Source: Selaginella tamariscina
Lineage: Eukaryota > Streptophyta > Lycopodiopsida > Selaginellales > Selaginellaceae
Direction of reading: 5' to 3'
NCBI GenBank assembly: GCA_003024785.1
Contig: PUQB01000430.1
Coordinates: 1 to 64,000, forward strand
Length of the DNA: 64,000 nt
Shown here: piece by piece, positions 23,041 through 34,650 of the stretch
How the letters are laid out: every line of letters starts with the position of its first letter
How positions within the stretch are numbered: the stretch's first letter is position 1
Notes under the pieces: generated by a model
What the model was told of the DNA's origin: nothing
Database searches by the model: none
Seen by the model: only the letters and a program-made list of their open reading frames with translations
Program-made: the position numbers and the translations under genes

Positions 23041-26000
23041 TCAATACATCTGAAATCAGCATCATTGGGGTGGCGGATTAATCTGCCACCACTTCAAGCA
23101 TGTGTTGTGTGACAAATAAAGAAATATAAAAACTTATAAAATATATAAACATATATATAACATACAATTGTGTGTGTGAGAGAGATAAAGAAATTACATA
23201 TATACAAATACACACATACATACATTCAAGAGAGAGATAAAGTAATTATATATATATACACACACAGGTACATACACATATAGTTTGTGGGTGTGTAAGA
23301 AATAAATAAATAAATTATATTATACAGATACACACACGCACACAATATATATGTATATACTGTGTGGTGTGTCTGTGCGAGAGATACATAAATAAATTAA
23401 ATTATACATATCGTATATATATACACCACATATATATGTATATGTATATACATGAGTGTGTGTGTGCGCGAAGATAGATAAATAATTATATTTACATATA
23501 AACACACATATATATTTGTATATGTATATATATAAGAGTGTGGCGGGATTAATCCCGCCACCATTTCAAACATGTGTTGTGTGATAAATAAAGAAATATA
23601 AAAACTTATATAATACATATAAATATGTATATATACAATTGTGTATGAGAGAGATAAAGAAATTACTATATACAAATACACACACATATACATTCAAGAG
23701 AGAGATAAAGTAATTATATATATATACAAATACACAGGTACATACACATATAGTTTGTGTGTGTGTAAGAAATAAATAAATAAATTATATTATACAGACA
23801 CACACACACACATATATATGTATATACATGTGTGTGTGAGAGAGATAAATATAATATATATATATTATATATAAACAATATATATATTTGTATATGTATA
23901 TATATATAGAGTGTGACGGAATTAATCCTACCACCTTTCTATGAGACCTTGAAATGGTGGTGGGATTAATCCTGTCACCAGAAGGGTGCCTGGATTAATC
24001 CGGCCACTCCTTTTAAGGCTCTTAAAAAGGTGGCGAGATTAATCCCCCACCATTTCAAGCATGTGTGTGTGTAATAAATAAAAAAATATAAAAAACTTAT
24101 AAAATACATAAAACATTTATATATACATACAATTGTGTGTGTAGAGAAAGATAAAAGAAATTACATATATACAAATACACATATACATTCAAGAGAGAGA
24201 TAAAGTAATTATATATATATAAATACACAGGTACATACACATATAGTTTGTGTGTGTGTGTAAGAAATAAATAAATAAATTATATTATATAGATACACAC
24301 ACATATATATATGTATATACATGTGTGTGTGTGTCTGTGCAAGAGATACATAAATAAATTAAATTATACATATCATATACATATACACACACATATATAT
24401 GTATATGTATATACATGAGTGTGTGTGTGAGCGAGAGATAATATATATTATATTATACATATAAACACACATATATATTGTATATTATATATATAAGAGT
24501 GTGGCAGGATTAATCCCACCATCTTTCTAAGAGGCTTAAAAGGAGTGGCGGGATTAATCCCGCCACTAGAAGGGTGGCCGGATTAATCCGGCCACTCCTT
24601 TTAGGGCTCCTTGAAATGGTGGCGGGATCAATCCCACCACCAGAATCCCGTCACTAATAAATTATAATATATATAGTGATTAATATATAATTCCTTTTAG
24701 GTCTCCTAGAAATGGTGGCGGGATTAATCTCGTCACCAGAAAGGTGGCCGGATTAATCCCGCCACTCCTTTTAGGCTCCTACAAAGGTGGTGGCCACCAT
24801 TTCAAGCATGTGTGTGTGATAAATAAAAAATATATAAAAATCTTATAAAATACATCTAAACATGTATATACATATAATTGTGTGTGTGAGAGAGAGATAA
24901 AGAAATTACATATATACAAATACACACATACATATACATTCAAGAGAGAGATAAAGTAATTATATATATATTAAATACACAGGTACATACACATACAGTT
25001 TGTGTGTGTATGTGTAAGAAATAAATAAATAAATTATATATATACAGATACACACACACATATATATATGTATATACATGTGTGTGTGTGTGTGTGCAAG
25101 AAATACATAAATAAATTAAATTATACAGATAGTATACATACACACACAATATATATGTATATGTATATACATGAGTGTGTGTGTGCAATAATATTTATAT
25201 ATATATTATAAAGATAAACACACATATATATTTGTATATGTATATATAAGAGTGTGCGTGTGTGAGAGATAGATAAATAAATTAAATTCTACAGATAACA
25301 CACATATATATGTTTATGTATATATAGGAGTGTGCGTGTGTGCGAGAGATGAATAAATAAAATATAGTATATACACACACACACACATATGTATATGTAT
25401 ATACAGGTGTGTGCATGTGTGTGCGAGAGATAAATAAATAATAAATTATACAGATACAATCACATGTGTTTGTGTGTGTGTGAGAGATAGATAAATAAAA
25501 TATAATATACAAATACACACACACATATATATGTATATGTATATACACGTGTGTGTGAGAGATAAATAAATAATTATAATATACATATACACACATATAT
25601 ATGTATATGTATATACATGTGTGTGTGGAGGAGATAGATAAATAAATTATAATATATAATATTGTATATGTATATACAGGGTGTGTGTGTGTGCAAGAGA
25701 TAATAAATAAATTAAATAATACAGATACACACACATATATATATGTATATGTATATACAGAAGTGTGCGTGTGAGAGAGAGATTTAACCTTGTTGCACCG
25801 CCGCCTTTAAACCCTATTTGCATCGTCGCCCTTCTTTACACCCCATGAGTGGATTTATGAATATGTGGTGCCGCCGCTCTCAAATCTTTCACCACCTCTC
25901 TCCTCCACCGCCTTGAAACCCTAAAATATACCCTAAACCCTAGAATCAATAATATATATATTAACCCTAAATGAATATTCTTTCATTATATTATCAATAA

Positions 26001-26093
26001 GTTTATTGTGTAGGTGTGTGGGTGTATCACATACACACAATCATGCAAGGGTTTAACATATGTTGTCTGTGAGTGTGTTAAGTTTTCACGTAT
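23041..26093. repeat. Left arm of giant palindrome: microsatellites and GGATTAATCC palindromes
   Basis: It consists of blocks of TGTGTG, ATATATAC and ATAAATAAATTA in a recurring 70-120 bp pattern (GTGTGTGAGAGAGATAAA, then ACACACATATATATGTATAT). Interspersed at 23060-23110, 23530-23570, 23910-24060 and 24500-24800 are copies of GGCGGGATTAATCCCGCC. The inner 300 bp are non-repetitive (GCCGCC-rich) and match the right arm in inverse. The long open frames inside are repeat translations and are not genes. Confidence 0.7.
24490..24800. repeat. GGATTAATCC palindrome cluster
   Basis: Six to eight copies of the 18-bp palindrome or close variants (GGCGGGATTAATCCCGCC, GGCCGGATTAATCCGGCC) are separated by short spacers such as ACTCCTTTTAGGGCTCCTTG. 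Spacing is about 40-60 bp. The right arm has a mirrored cluster at 29128-29360. Confidence 0.75.
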
Positions 26094-27690
26094 ACACAAT
26101 ACATACATACACACATATATACACACATAATACATATGTGAATGTGTCACGTCAGTACATATGGATCGTGCATGGTGTGTGTGTGTGAGAGAGAGAGAGT
26201 GTTGAAAAATTAATTTTACACATATTACATACATTAGTACACATTATACATACACACATGTATACACACAACATACATACATATTACATGTGTGAATGTG
26301 TTACATACAGTACACACAATACATATGGATCATACATGCATTTAACATAATGTTTTCGATAAAGAAGCAACAAATCTCCTGAGCTGGGCATGGTGACCCA
26401 ACAATGATTATTCAAATCAATCATTTATCTCAGTATGCCACATAAATGATAAGATAATATATAAGCTAATATTAAAATTGTGTAAACATTATCAATATTA
26501 GACATATGATCACTGTCACATATCATTACTTTTAATATCTGTATAAAAAGTCTATTATTCTTATAAAAATACACAAGAAAACACGCATAAAGAATTGTTT
26601 ATAGTCAAGTAGTTATTAATATCACAAATCATTCTAGTGATTTATAAATTAGTTTTAAAAAATTAATTTTAAAAATGCAAATTATAATTTGCTCATACAT
26701 TAAAATTATATACATATATTTGAATTTTACCCTATTGTAATTTAAAATGACATAGTGTTATTAAAACATATTTTAAAGCAATTATAGCACATAAGATATA
26801 TAATGTATATTACATAATCTTTAAGACATAGAAATTAAATCCATGCACATTTTAACAAATATTTAATATACATTTACTTTTAACCTTAAACATAAATTTA
26901 TACACTCAACTTGGTTTAGAGTTTAAACCCTAAACACTAAGCCCCACAATTGGATGTTTTTAACACATGTGTTGAGTATATAAATATTTCATGTGTGTAT
27001 ATGTAAGCCCCATTGTAGAGTGTGTGTAACGATAAATGCTTGGTTTGGGTTTAAACCGTAAACCCTAAACACAAATCTAGATGCTAGACCCTAACATTAT
27101 TTATATTGTGATCCACTCATCGGTGTATGTGTGTGTCATATGTTTTTTATGGGTGCTTTTAATGCGTGTGCATGTATATGTAAATTTTTATTGTGTCTAT
27201 ATATGTGTACAAAAGAAACATTGAAATAAAGTGAAAAAATAATAAATCCATGCACATTTTAACAAATATTTAATATACATTTACTTTTAACCTTAAACAT
27301 AAATTTATACACTCAACTTGGTTTAGAGTTTAAACCCTAAACACTAAGCCCCACAATTGATGTTTTTAACACGTGTGTTGAGTCTATAAATATTTTGTGT
27401 GTGTATATGTAAGCCCCATTGTAGAGTGTGTGTAACGATAAATGCTTGGTTTGGATTTAAACCGTAAACCCTAAACACAAAGCTAGATGCTAGACCCCTA
27501 ACATTATTTATATTATGATCCACTCATCGGTGTGTGTATGTGTGTGCATATGTGTTTCTATGGGTGCTTTTAATGCGTGTGCATGTATATGTAAATTTTT
27601 TTATTGTGTCTATATATGTGTACAAAAGAAACATTGAAATAAAGTGAAATAATAGTAATATACACACAATGAATATTTTAAATGATACGT
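26094..27690. repeat. Loop of the palindrome with a 407-bp tandem duplication
   Basis: The segment between the arms is AT-rich. About 26834-27240 and 27241-27648 are direct tandem copies with few differences (for example CCATGCACATTTTAACAAAT at 26841 and 27248). They contain CCCTAAACACTAAGCCCC. No coding sequence is supported. Confidence 0.65.
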
Positions 27691-30600
27691 GAAAACTTAA
27701 CACACTCACAGACACACATATGTTAAACCCATGATTGTGTGTATGTGATACACCCACACACCTACACACAAAACACAATAAACTTATTGATAATATAATG
27801 AAAGAATATTCATTTAGGGTTAATATATATATTATTGATTCTAGGGTTTAGGGTATATTCTTAGGGTTTCAAGCGGCGGCGGCAAAAGATTTGAGAGCGG
27901 CGGCACCACATATTCATAGATCCACTCTCAAGGAAGGCTAGAAGGCGTGGTGGTGTAAGAAGGCGCGGCAATACAAATAAGGTTTAAAGGCGGCGATGCA
28001 ACAAGGTTAAATCTCTCTCTCACACACACACTTATATATACATATACATATATATATGTGTGTGTATCTGTATTATTTAATTTATTTATCTATCTCTTGC
28101 ACACACACACATGTATATACATATACATATATATGTGTGATATGTATATTATAATTTATTTATCTATCTCTCACATACACGTGTATATACATATACAAGC
28201 ACACTAAGTTAATATTTAATAATGTCTTAATAGGAGGACGTTGCGTAGCATCTTCAACTTTGAAATAAGTATATTACATTATAGTAATGGATGTGAGAAT
28301 CCAAATCTTTAATTGTTAAATGCATTATAAAGATTATGTTTATGCTTTTACTATTGTATATATATAATAATATTATAAACTATATACACTATTCTTCACA
28401 TTTGTTAAACCATACTACATATATATGTGTGTGTATTTGTATACTATATTTTATTTATCTATCTCTCACACACACACAAACACATGTGATTGTATCTGTA
28501 ATTTATTATTTATTTATCTCTCGCACACACATGCACACACTTGTATATACATATTCATATGTGTGTGTGTGTGTGTCTATATACTATATTTTATTTATCC
28601 ATTTCTCGCACACCACACATTCCTATATATACATAAACATATATATGTGTGTATCTGTAGAATTTAATTTATTTATCTATCTCTCACACACGCACACTCT
28701 TTATATACATATACAAATATATATGTGTGTTATCTTTATAATATATATATATATATATATAACACTCATGTATATACATATACATATATATTTGTGTGTG
28801 TATGTATACTATCTGTATAATTTAATTTATTTATGTATCTCTCGCACACACACACATTACACATGTATATACATATATATATGTGTGTGTATATGTATAA
28901 TATAATATATTTATTTTATTTATACACACACAAACTATATGTGTATGTACCTGTGTATTTGTATATATATATATATTACTTTATCTCTCTCTTGAATGTA
29001 TATGTATGTGTGTATTTTTATATATGTAATTTCTTTATCTCTCTCACACACACAATTGTATGATATAATACATATTTATATGTATTTTATATATATTTTA
29101 TATATTTTTTTATTTATACACACACACATGCTTGAAAATGATGGCCGCCACCTTTTTTAGGAGTCCTAAAAGGAGTGGCAGGCCGGATTAATTTGGCCAC
29201 CATTTCTAGGAGTCCTAAAAGGAGTTATATATTAATCTATATATATTATAATTATTAGTGGCAGGATTTTGGTGGCGGGATTAATCCCGCCACCATTTCA
29301 AAGGAGCCCTAAAAGGAGTGGCCAGATTAATCCGGCCATGGATTAATCTTGCCACACTATTTATTATATACATATACAAATATATATGTGTGTTTATATG
29401 TATAATATAATATATTTATTTATCTCTCTCACACACACACACTCATGTAATACATATACATATATATGTGTGTATATGTATATGATATGTATAATTAATT
29501 TATTTATGTATCGCACAGACACACACACACACATGTATATACATATATATATATATGTGTGTGTGTGTGTATCTGTATAATATAATTTATTTATTTATTT
29601 CTTACACACACACAAAAACTATATGTGTATGTACCTGTGTATTTGTATATATATATAATTTTTATCTTTCTCTTGAATGTATATGTATGTGTGTATTTGT
29701 ATATATGTAATTTCTTTATCTCTCTCTTTCACACACAATTGTATATATATATATACATGTTTATATGTATTTTATAAGTTTTTATATTTTTTTATATTTT
29801 AATTTATCACACACACATGCTTGAAATGGTGGCAGGATTAATCCCCACCATTTCAAGGTTTCCTAGAAAGGTGGTGGGATTAATCTCGCCACACTCTTAT
29901 ATATACATATACAAATATATATGTGTGTTTATATGTATAATATAATATATTTATCTATCTCTCACACACACACACACTCATGTATATACATATACATATA
30001 TATGTGTGTGTATATGTATACGATGTGTATAATTTAATTTATTTATGTATCTCTCGCACAGACACACACACACACATGTATATACATATATATAGTGTGC
30101 GTGTGTGTATCTGTATAATATAATTTATTTATTTATTTCTTACACACCCACAAACTATATGTGTATGTACCTGTGTATTTGTATATATATATATAATTAC
30201 TTTATTTCTCTCTTGAATGTATATGTATGTGTGTATTTGTATATATGTAATTTCTTTATCTCTCTCTCACACACAATTGTATGTATATATAAATGTTTTT
30301 ATGTATTTTATAAGTTTTTTTATTTTTTTTATTTATCACACACACACATGCTTGAAATGGTGGCGGGATTAATCCTGCCACACTCTTGTATATACATATA
30401 CAAATATATATGTGTGTTTATCTGTATAATATAATATATTTATCTATCTCTCTCTCACACACACTCTTGTATATACATATACATATATATGTGTATGTAT
30501 GTGTGTATATATGTATAATAATTATTTATTTATTTTTCTTACACACACACCTGTATTTATATGTACATGTGTATCTGTATATTATAATTCATTTATCTCT

Positions 30601-30780
30601 TTCTCTCTCACACACATGTATTTATATATATGTATGTATATGTATATTATAATTTCTATATCTTTCTCTCACACATAAATTCAAAGAGGCAGGGAAGCGT
30701 GGCAGGATTAATCCTGCCACTCCTTCCCTACCTCTTAGAAATGGTGGGCGGGATTAATCCTGCCACCCTGTATTGAAGAA
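27690..30780. repeat. Right arm of giant palindrome
   Basis: This is the inverted counterpart of 23041-26093. The non-repetitive inner part, AACAAGGTTAAATCTCTCTC with the GCGGCGGC-rich block, matches the left arm. It is followed by CACACA/TATATA microsatellites and palindrome clusters at 29128-29360, 29825-29895, 30350-30390 and 30690-30770. The long cysteine/tyrosine-rich open frames (for example 28336-28905) are translations of the repeats. The arm ends where coding-like sequence begins near 30780. Confidence 0.7.
29128..29360. repeat. GGATTAATCC palindrome cluster (right arm)
   Basis: Several copies of the palindrome and variants (GGCGGGATTAATCCCGCC, GGCCGGATTAATTTGGCC) occur with spacers AGGAGTCCTAAAAGGAGT, the complement of the spacers in the left-arm cluster at 24490-24800. 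It includes the same ATTATAATATATATAG-like interruption. Confidence 0.7.
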
Positions 30781-32210
30781 GAACACAATGATATTATTTG
30801 GGAGATTAAGAGGGTAACTCGGTCCTAAGTTCTTTACTGATCATGTTCAATTTGCTTAGGAATCTTCGGAGGGTGGAAGAATGTGTTAAGAACACTAGAA
30901 CAGTTGCAGTCGAGGCTCACACATCTTGATTCTGACCATAAAAGAAAGTCTTATGGCGTTCTATCAGCTGCACCAGTGACATCCCATGCTACGATAAGTC
31001 ACAAGGAAATGATGCTAAATGACAGGATTTATGAGTGTAGCAGCGTTAACCCTAACTTCAACTATAGGTCACTCAACCAAGAACGTGTAGTTGATCTCAT
31101 GGAGAAGATGAAGGACGACAATTCGACAAGATCGGCTTTTTTAGCTATGCCGAATCTCATAACCGAGCAGTACCATAAGTTATCTGTAGAGCGGGATGCT
31201 GCAGACACCAATCACTATAATAGCAAAATATGAGAGAAGTTCAAACACAAGCGATCCATGTGGATAACTCTTGGGCAGCTACAAAGAGCTACTGCAAGGA
31301 GAAAACAAAGTGTGGAATATCGGGTAAGAAAAATTCTTAGCAGGATTTATTTTGTCAGTATATTAATTTTTTAATTATTCCATTTGTAGAGAGCTGAAGA
31401 AATTGCAGCAGTTGATTTTGCCTAGGTGGGCATGAAGAAAACATCTTTCATATGATGCTGATTTCTTGCCCAAGGACAAGGTCTTTGCAAATGGGTGGGA
31501 ATCATGGCAGCGTTCGCAAAAGAAATACTAAAGAAAAAGCAAATAAGTGAAGCCTTCGGAGAAGTCTGCAAAAAAACCTAGTAAGACGCCCAAGGCTAAA
31601 TCTGTCCAACCTACGAAGGATGTAGACAACGACTTCAAGCTCACATAGTTGAAGCTTCTGAACAGAACTACAGTGGAGGAGATGGATGTGTTAGCTAATT
31701 TGGTGGCTTGATGGCAAACTACAGTTTAACAATAGCAGCCTCACTCTCCTTTTCATCTCAAGGCAATGGAGCTAAAAACGATCAGACACTTTAAGGAGTG
31801 GTTAGAAATACACTGCCATAAACTGGGTTGGACCTCGGCTCTAGCATATGAGAAGGTCAACAAATATTTGTAAGTGACAAACGATGATATGTTTGTCCAA
31901 TGGGTAAACCAATTGGAAAATCTGGGCAAGAATCTATTGCATGTCAATGACGAGAAAGAAGAACATCACCATAACGCCTTCTCTTATGGTAGTCCTTTAA
32001 CAATGGAGAACCGAGTTGAACTTGATAAAGAAGACACTACAAATCATGAAGCCTTACATAGACTTTATGGAGTAACATCACTACTGCAGAAAACTGTTTT
32101 AACTGTTCTAAAAAATCCTTCTTTAGAAAAGGCGCTAGAAGATTTGGTGAAGAAGCTTAGCTGTGCAAGCATGTACAGAGAAGGTATTTATTATTGAATT
32201 CTTGCACACT
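30780..32210 (+). pseudogene. Unknown element gene, right arm (decayed paralogue of the gene at 62.9 kb)
   Basis: The plus strand is clearly related to 63505-63960: both read EEEH..I..EI.RV, SICL, RTLEQ.QS..TH.DSD, ISHKEMMLxDRIY, SVNPNFNYR, LNQERV and LMEKMKDDNS. The region continues through broken frames (31240-31640) to 31874-32197 (QWVNQLENLGKNLLHVNDEK then SLLQKTVLTVLKNPSLEKAL). Stops and small deletions break it. No domain is recognised, but its place between the satellite arm and the element end suggests an element-encoded protein. Sequence after 32440 belongs to the 3' end shared with the gene at 47.1 kb. Confidence 0.55.
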
Positions 32211-32439
32211 TACCTGATATCAGAAAGTAACAGCGAAGATGAATTATTAATGAGTTATTAAAGTAATAAATAGTTGTGAATGAGTGTAACATAAGACATT
32301 TTTGTATATTTCATGTATATTTGTACATAAAATAAATTCTCAAGGACTAATGAAGCTTTTAGTTCAAACATGGGTCACACATTAACAAAGTAAATAATAT
32401 ATATTGGTAATTATAAGGCTAGCTAACAATTATTTTACA

Positions 32440-33262
32440 GATGTAATAAGGTGACTGGTTACTTAGATCTATATAAGCATGTGGTCGATATAGAAGCAAG
32501 TAGTGATGTGAAGTGCAAACCACACACTTTGTTAACAAAAAAACCAAAAACCTAAATCATACTTTGATTGTTGCAAGGATCTTAAAAACTAATGATCATC
32601 CTCATTACTCCAGATGTGTCATATAATCAACCTATTTGGATGAGTCAAATTATCGACATATTTGAAGTCATAACAAAAAACGTTGATAAAGTCATGATTA
32701 AAAAACTGCAAGAGAATGTATGTTTTATGAAGCTTAAAGCAATTACAAAATTATAAAATATTGTATATTTAATATTCATAATTATTATAAACTCTTTAAT
32801 AATAGTACCAAATTGTTTACTTAACTATATAAATTTATAAAAAGATATGGAAGATTGACTATATTATTATAGGATTTTGTATATTATATATATATTATTA
32901 CTAGTACAAATTTTTAATTAATAATGTTATATTTAAATTAATATTTAATAACAACATCAATATTTATATAATGTCTCTTATGCTTTCCTTAATTTTTATA
33001 TTAGGCCCATACAATCTTAAATAATAATATATTATAATTTAATACCTTCTACTTTTATAATGTTATTAATTTTTATTCAATGAATGCTATAATTTATTAA
33101 AGTGTCGATTACAAAATAGAATATTCTAAAAATATTTATTTTCAAACTTATATTCTAAAGAATATTCCTTTAATATTAAAAAATATTAATTAAATAGCTA
33201 AAATTATTAATTATTAAGAAATGAGACTATAACTATGCCCATTTTAGTTACAACTTGCATAT
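32440..33262 (+). repeat. Right terminal segment shared with second element copy
   Basis: It is the inverse of 46637-47710. The segment begins with coding remnants (TGYLDLYKHVVD, matching TGYSELYKHVVD of the gene at 47.6 kb), followed by ACTAATGATCATCCTCATTA-like and AT-rich subterminal sequence. It ends in CATTTTAGTTACAACTTGCA at the element border. Internal deletions shorten it relative to the other copy. Confidence 0.65.
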
Positions 33263-33692
33263 CATAATTTATCGTTTTTTTTTGGCACTACTACGATTGG
33301 TAATAACCATTGTGCTTGCTCAATTAGATATATGAACCTGGCCTATAAAAACTTATCCACTTCTTTTTTTACTTTCACTAGAAAAGTTGGATTTATTTGA
33401 TACACTTATTGTTTCTTGGGTATTGCAACACATCTGCATTTTGTCATAATATGTTGATTACCTTCAATTGATAGTCTAGTTCTGAACCCACTGCAATTCA
33501 TACTTTGTGTGGTCCATGTTTACTTATTTTAATTTTTATTTCTTTTGTCTTTTCATTATTCATAATCTTCAAACATTGTTTGGTTCTTGATAATTGCTTG
33601 CTCTTTGCTAATTGTTGTTTCATTTGTTCGATTGAATTGAATTTGTTAGTTAATTCAAATACTTTCATGTGTTGTTGTTATTGTGCATAAGG
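33263..33692 (-). pseudogene. 5' part of the split Ty3/gypsy RT
   Basis: The minus strand reads KEVDKFL, AGFIY, then IVVVPKKNDKL, the RT entry block that precedes the piece at 20935. The element insertion thus separated one RT gene into two parts 12.3 kb apart. Upstream sequence is cut at 33692 by the start of the inverted duplication. Confidence 0.65.
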
Positions 33693-34650
33693 GCTGCTCT
33701 TGTCCCATTCCAAAGATGCCCTTCAGCTTTCCTAGTATTGAAGGGTTGACAGCTTAGGAATAGAGGTGTTGTCAGATTCTCCAACATCTGAGAAATGGTC
33801 CCCTTTTTGACATGTGTCCATCTGCTGTCTTTACGAAAATAAAAATAAAGCTGGTTTTGAGATGCAGATCTCACAATCCTGCATTTGCACGCACACAGAC
33901 ACACAGAGCGTATACTGTACATGTAAGTTCTAGTTGATATAATTTTGATTAATGAGGTTTTGTAAAAATATATTTTTATTTTTTAGTTTCCAAGTAGCGT
34001 GATAATATAGAATATTTAAACAAGAGATGAGAATATTATATCATTACATACATACTGAAGATACTGAGTTATACATAAACAACCATCTGAGTCTGATATG
34101 CGTGTGTGACTTTTAATGACTTGTAGCGTGTAATGTCTCTCACTAAACCAGTTAGTCCAAGCTAATTCTGTTATTTAAGAGAGTAAATATGCATCTTTGG
34201 ATCTCCTTGGGATTCATGATATGCAACATATTCAGGATATAATTTTTAAGAAAGTTTATATAACCAAGAGGTTTAACACTCAGAATCGCGTTTCTTTCCC
34301 GGTTTTGGGGAATGCGGTTCAAGGGGAGAGTTCTGCAGAGTCGTCTAGTACTGGTTCAAGGGGAGAGTTCTGACGATTCTGAGTCAAGTTCAGCGGCGAG
34401 GAGCTATATGTGGACGTGCGTGAGTTGTTTACTTTGAGCCTGCCTTTAACAACGTTTATGAGCACAAAGAAGAGGTGGAGTTGCCTTTGGAGCAGAACGC
34501 GATAGATGCAAACGGCCTTAGGACAGTATCTCTGGTTTTCGTTAAAGGGGGCATGTTGATGGCAATGAACATCTGCAAGCAATCTACTTCGATCCAACAT
34601 TAATGCTAGTAGTATTTTGCATATTGATGGGAAGAACAACAACAAATTCT
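33693..34650. repeat. 3' flank of minus-strand NTPase-nuclease gene (inverted duplication end)
   Basis: This is the inverse of 16633-17645. On the plus strand at 34320-34600 there is broken coding-like sequence with an acidic-serine stretch (GESSDDSESSSAARS) and, in other frames, ELYVDVRELFTL and VYEHKEEVELPLEQNAID. A 24-bp unit near GGTTCAAGGGGAGAGTTCTG is repeated. Unassigned; possibly the remains of a convergent gene duplicated with the locus. Confidence 0.5.

Larger units (their letters stand above)
20936..33262. mobile_element. Giant palindromic insertion (putative DNA transposon, copy 1)
   Basis: A 12.3-kb unit sits between two halves of one RT gene. Its ends are inverted copies of ATATGCAMGTTGTAACTAAA (left at about 20938, right ending at about 33262), and the same end occurs at 46637 for a second copy. 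The interior is a large imperfect inverted repeat: 23041-26093 pairs with about 27690-30780 around a 1.6-kb loop. Pairing is clearest at 25786-26093 against 27690-28020 (for example GAGAGCGGCGGCACCACATA on one arm). The arms contain microsatellites and the GGATTAATCC palindrome family. The outer parts hold decayed coding sequence. No clean target-site duplication could be defined. This is a DNA transposon by inference; the family is unassigned. Confidence 0.65.

Noticed and set aside
28336-28905. 189-aa open frame rich in Y, H, I and T
   Set aside because: It is the translation of CACACA/TATATA microsatellites in the palindrome arm. Similar frames occur on both strands wherever the repeats run (23.3-25.7, 28.3-30.6 and 61 kb).
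20936-33262. Target-site duplication for the giant palindromic element
   Set aside because: The flanks (TTATG on one side and GTATC on the other, RT sense) show no clear duplicate; alternatives of 7-9 bp need mismatches, so none is claimed.
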